Assembly: GCF_000382705.1 (NCBI RefSeq)
Contig: NZ_ARQE01000009.1
Coordinates: 62,001-126,000, forward strand
Length of the DNA: 64,000 bases
Source of the DNA: Aureimonas ureilytica DSM 18598 = NBRC 106430
Lineage (GTDB): Bacteria > Pseudomonadota > Alphaproteobacteria > Rhizobiales > Rhizobiaceae
Direction: 5' to 3'
Shown: positions 63,673 to 64,000 of the stretch, piece by piece
Layout of the letters: the number at the start of each line of letters is the position of its first letter
Numbering within the stretch: position 1 is the stretch's first letter
Program-made: the position numbers and the translations under genes
Notes under the pieces: model-generated
Database searches by the model: none
Told to the model about the DNA's origin: nothing
What the model saw: the letters and a program-made list of their open reading frames with translations, nothing else

Positions 63673-64000
63673 ATGAAGAAAAGACTGTCAGCCCTCGTCG
63701 CGGCCTGCCTTCTCGGCATCGCCGCGCCCGCCATGGCCCAGGCGCCCGCGAGCGCGCCCGACGTCGCCGGTCAGCCGCCCGGCGCGGCGCCGGACGCCGC
63801 GCGCGGCACGGAAGCGGCCCATGCCAGCGGTGGTGCGAGCGAGCACGCCACGCCGCATTACCCGCTGGAAAAGCCGCAGCTTCTGAACTGGAGCTTCGCC
63901 GGACCGTTCGGTCACTGGGATCTCGGGCAGCTCCAGCGCGGCCTGAAGGTTTACAAGGAAGTCTGCTCGGCCTGCCACTCGATGAATCTGGTGTCGTTCC
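63673..64000 (+). CDS. petC: Cytochrome c1 of the bc1 complex (partial)
   Basis: The first 109 residues are visible. A signal peptide ([22 protein letters not shown]) precedes a Pro/Ala-rich stretch and the conserved [11 protein letters not shown] segment. The haem c attachment motif is CSACH, residues 98-102. ATG 63673 has GGGGAGAG about seven bases upstream, so I prefer it to the ATG at 63649 that overlaps the cytochrome b stop and would add eight residues. The gene continues past the window edge. Confidence 0.94.
   Translation, partial: MKKRLSALVAACLLGIAAPAMAQAPASAPDVAGQPPGAAPDAARGTEAAHASGGASEHATPHYPLEKPQLLNWSFAGPFGHWDLGQLQRGLKVYKEVCSACHSMNLVSF

Overview
The window is about 64 kb of high-GC chromosomal DNA with tightly packed genes and no mobile elements, rRNA, tRNA or CRISPR arrays that I can find. 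The gene set points to an alphaproteobacterium of the Hyphomicrobiales (Rhizobiales). Markers are the NepR-EcfG-PhyR general stress locus with an HWE histidine kinase, a fused TrpE-TrpG anthranilate synthase behind a short Trp leader peptide, a PutR-PutA pair, and the fbcFBC (petABC) operon beside hemF and trmL. A family such as Aurantimonadaceae is possible, but this is a guess from gene content.

Layout. 1-5.2 kb: the flippase half of an MprF-type protein (cut by the window edge), a membrane GGDEF-EAL protein and a RutR-like TetR regulator. 5.3-9.8 kb: a two-gene RND efflux operon. 9.9-18.1 kb: general stress response block. It holds a triple PRC-barrel exported protein, a DUF1328 membrane peptide, a lipid kinase, small envelope proteins, the YqjE/YqjD pair, ecfG, nepR, phyR and an HWE kinase. 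Several of these genes have GGAAC-N16/17-(C/G)GTT promoters, one of them a perfect match. 18.2-21.3 kb: three small exported Cys proteins, a HugZ-like protein and Mrp. 21.4-26.8 kb: dipeptide-type ABC transporter dppABCDF. 26.8-33 kb: putR/putA, formate-THF ligase and a GST. 33.1-39.2 kb: trp leader and attenuator with trpE(G), a CDF metal transporter, a small exported VPGS-repeat protein, and a Leu-rich leader ORF before leuA. 39.3-45.7 kb: benE, phosphoesterase, NUDIX, glutathionyl-hydroquinone reductase, GNAT and patatin. 45.7-52.7 kb: moxR-DUF58-DUF4159-vWA/GATase-like operon. 52.8-55.3 kb: divergent DUF1285-NUDIX-cca operon. 55.3-57.7 kb: DUF1059, hemF, a small protein and trmL. 57.8-61.6 kb: two overlapping ABC exporters. 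61.8-64 kb: Rieske protein, cytochrome b and the start of cytochrome c1.

How the parts fit. The clearest regulatory story is the general stress response: PhyR sequesters NepR and frees the sigma factor EcfG. Promoter-like sites of the EcfG type lie before the neighbouring envelope genes, so this locus seems to be a compact regulator-plus-effector island. The second story is ribosome-mediated attenuation of amino-acid biosynthesis: a 15-codon leader with tandem Trp codons and a terminator precedes trpE(G), and a 39-codon ORF with a Leu cluster precedes leuA. Both leaders may be leaderless transcripts.

Nothing here is clearly a wholly new system. The items most worth follow-up are the Leu leader, the EcfG promoter cluster with its repeat-containing PRC-barrel protein, the shared C-terminal Cys motif of two adjacent lipoproteins, and the VPGS-repeat protein with its unusual AT-rich upstream region. 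All functional calls come from reading motifs, without database searches.
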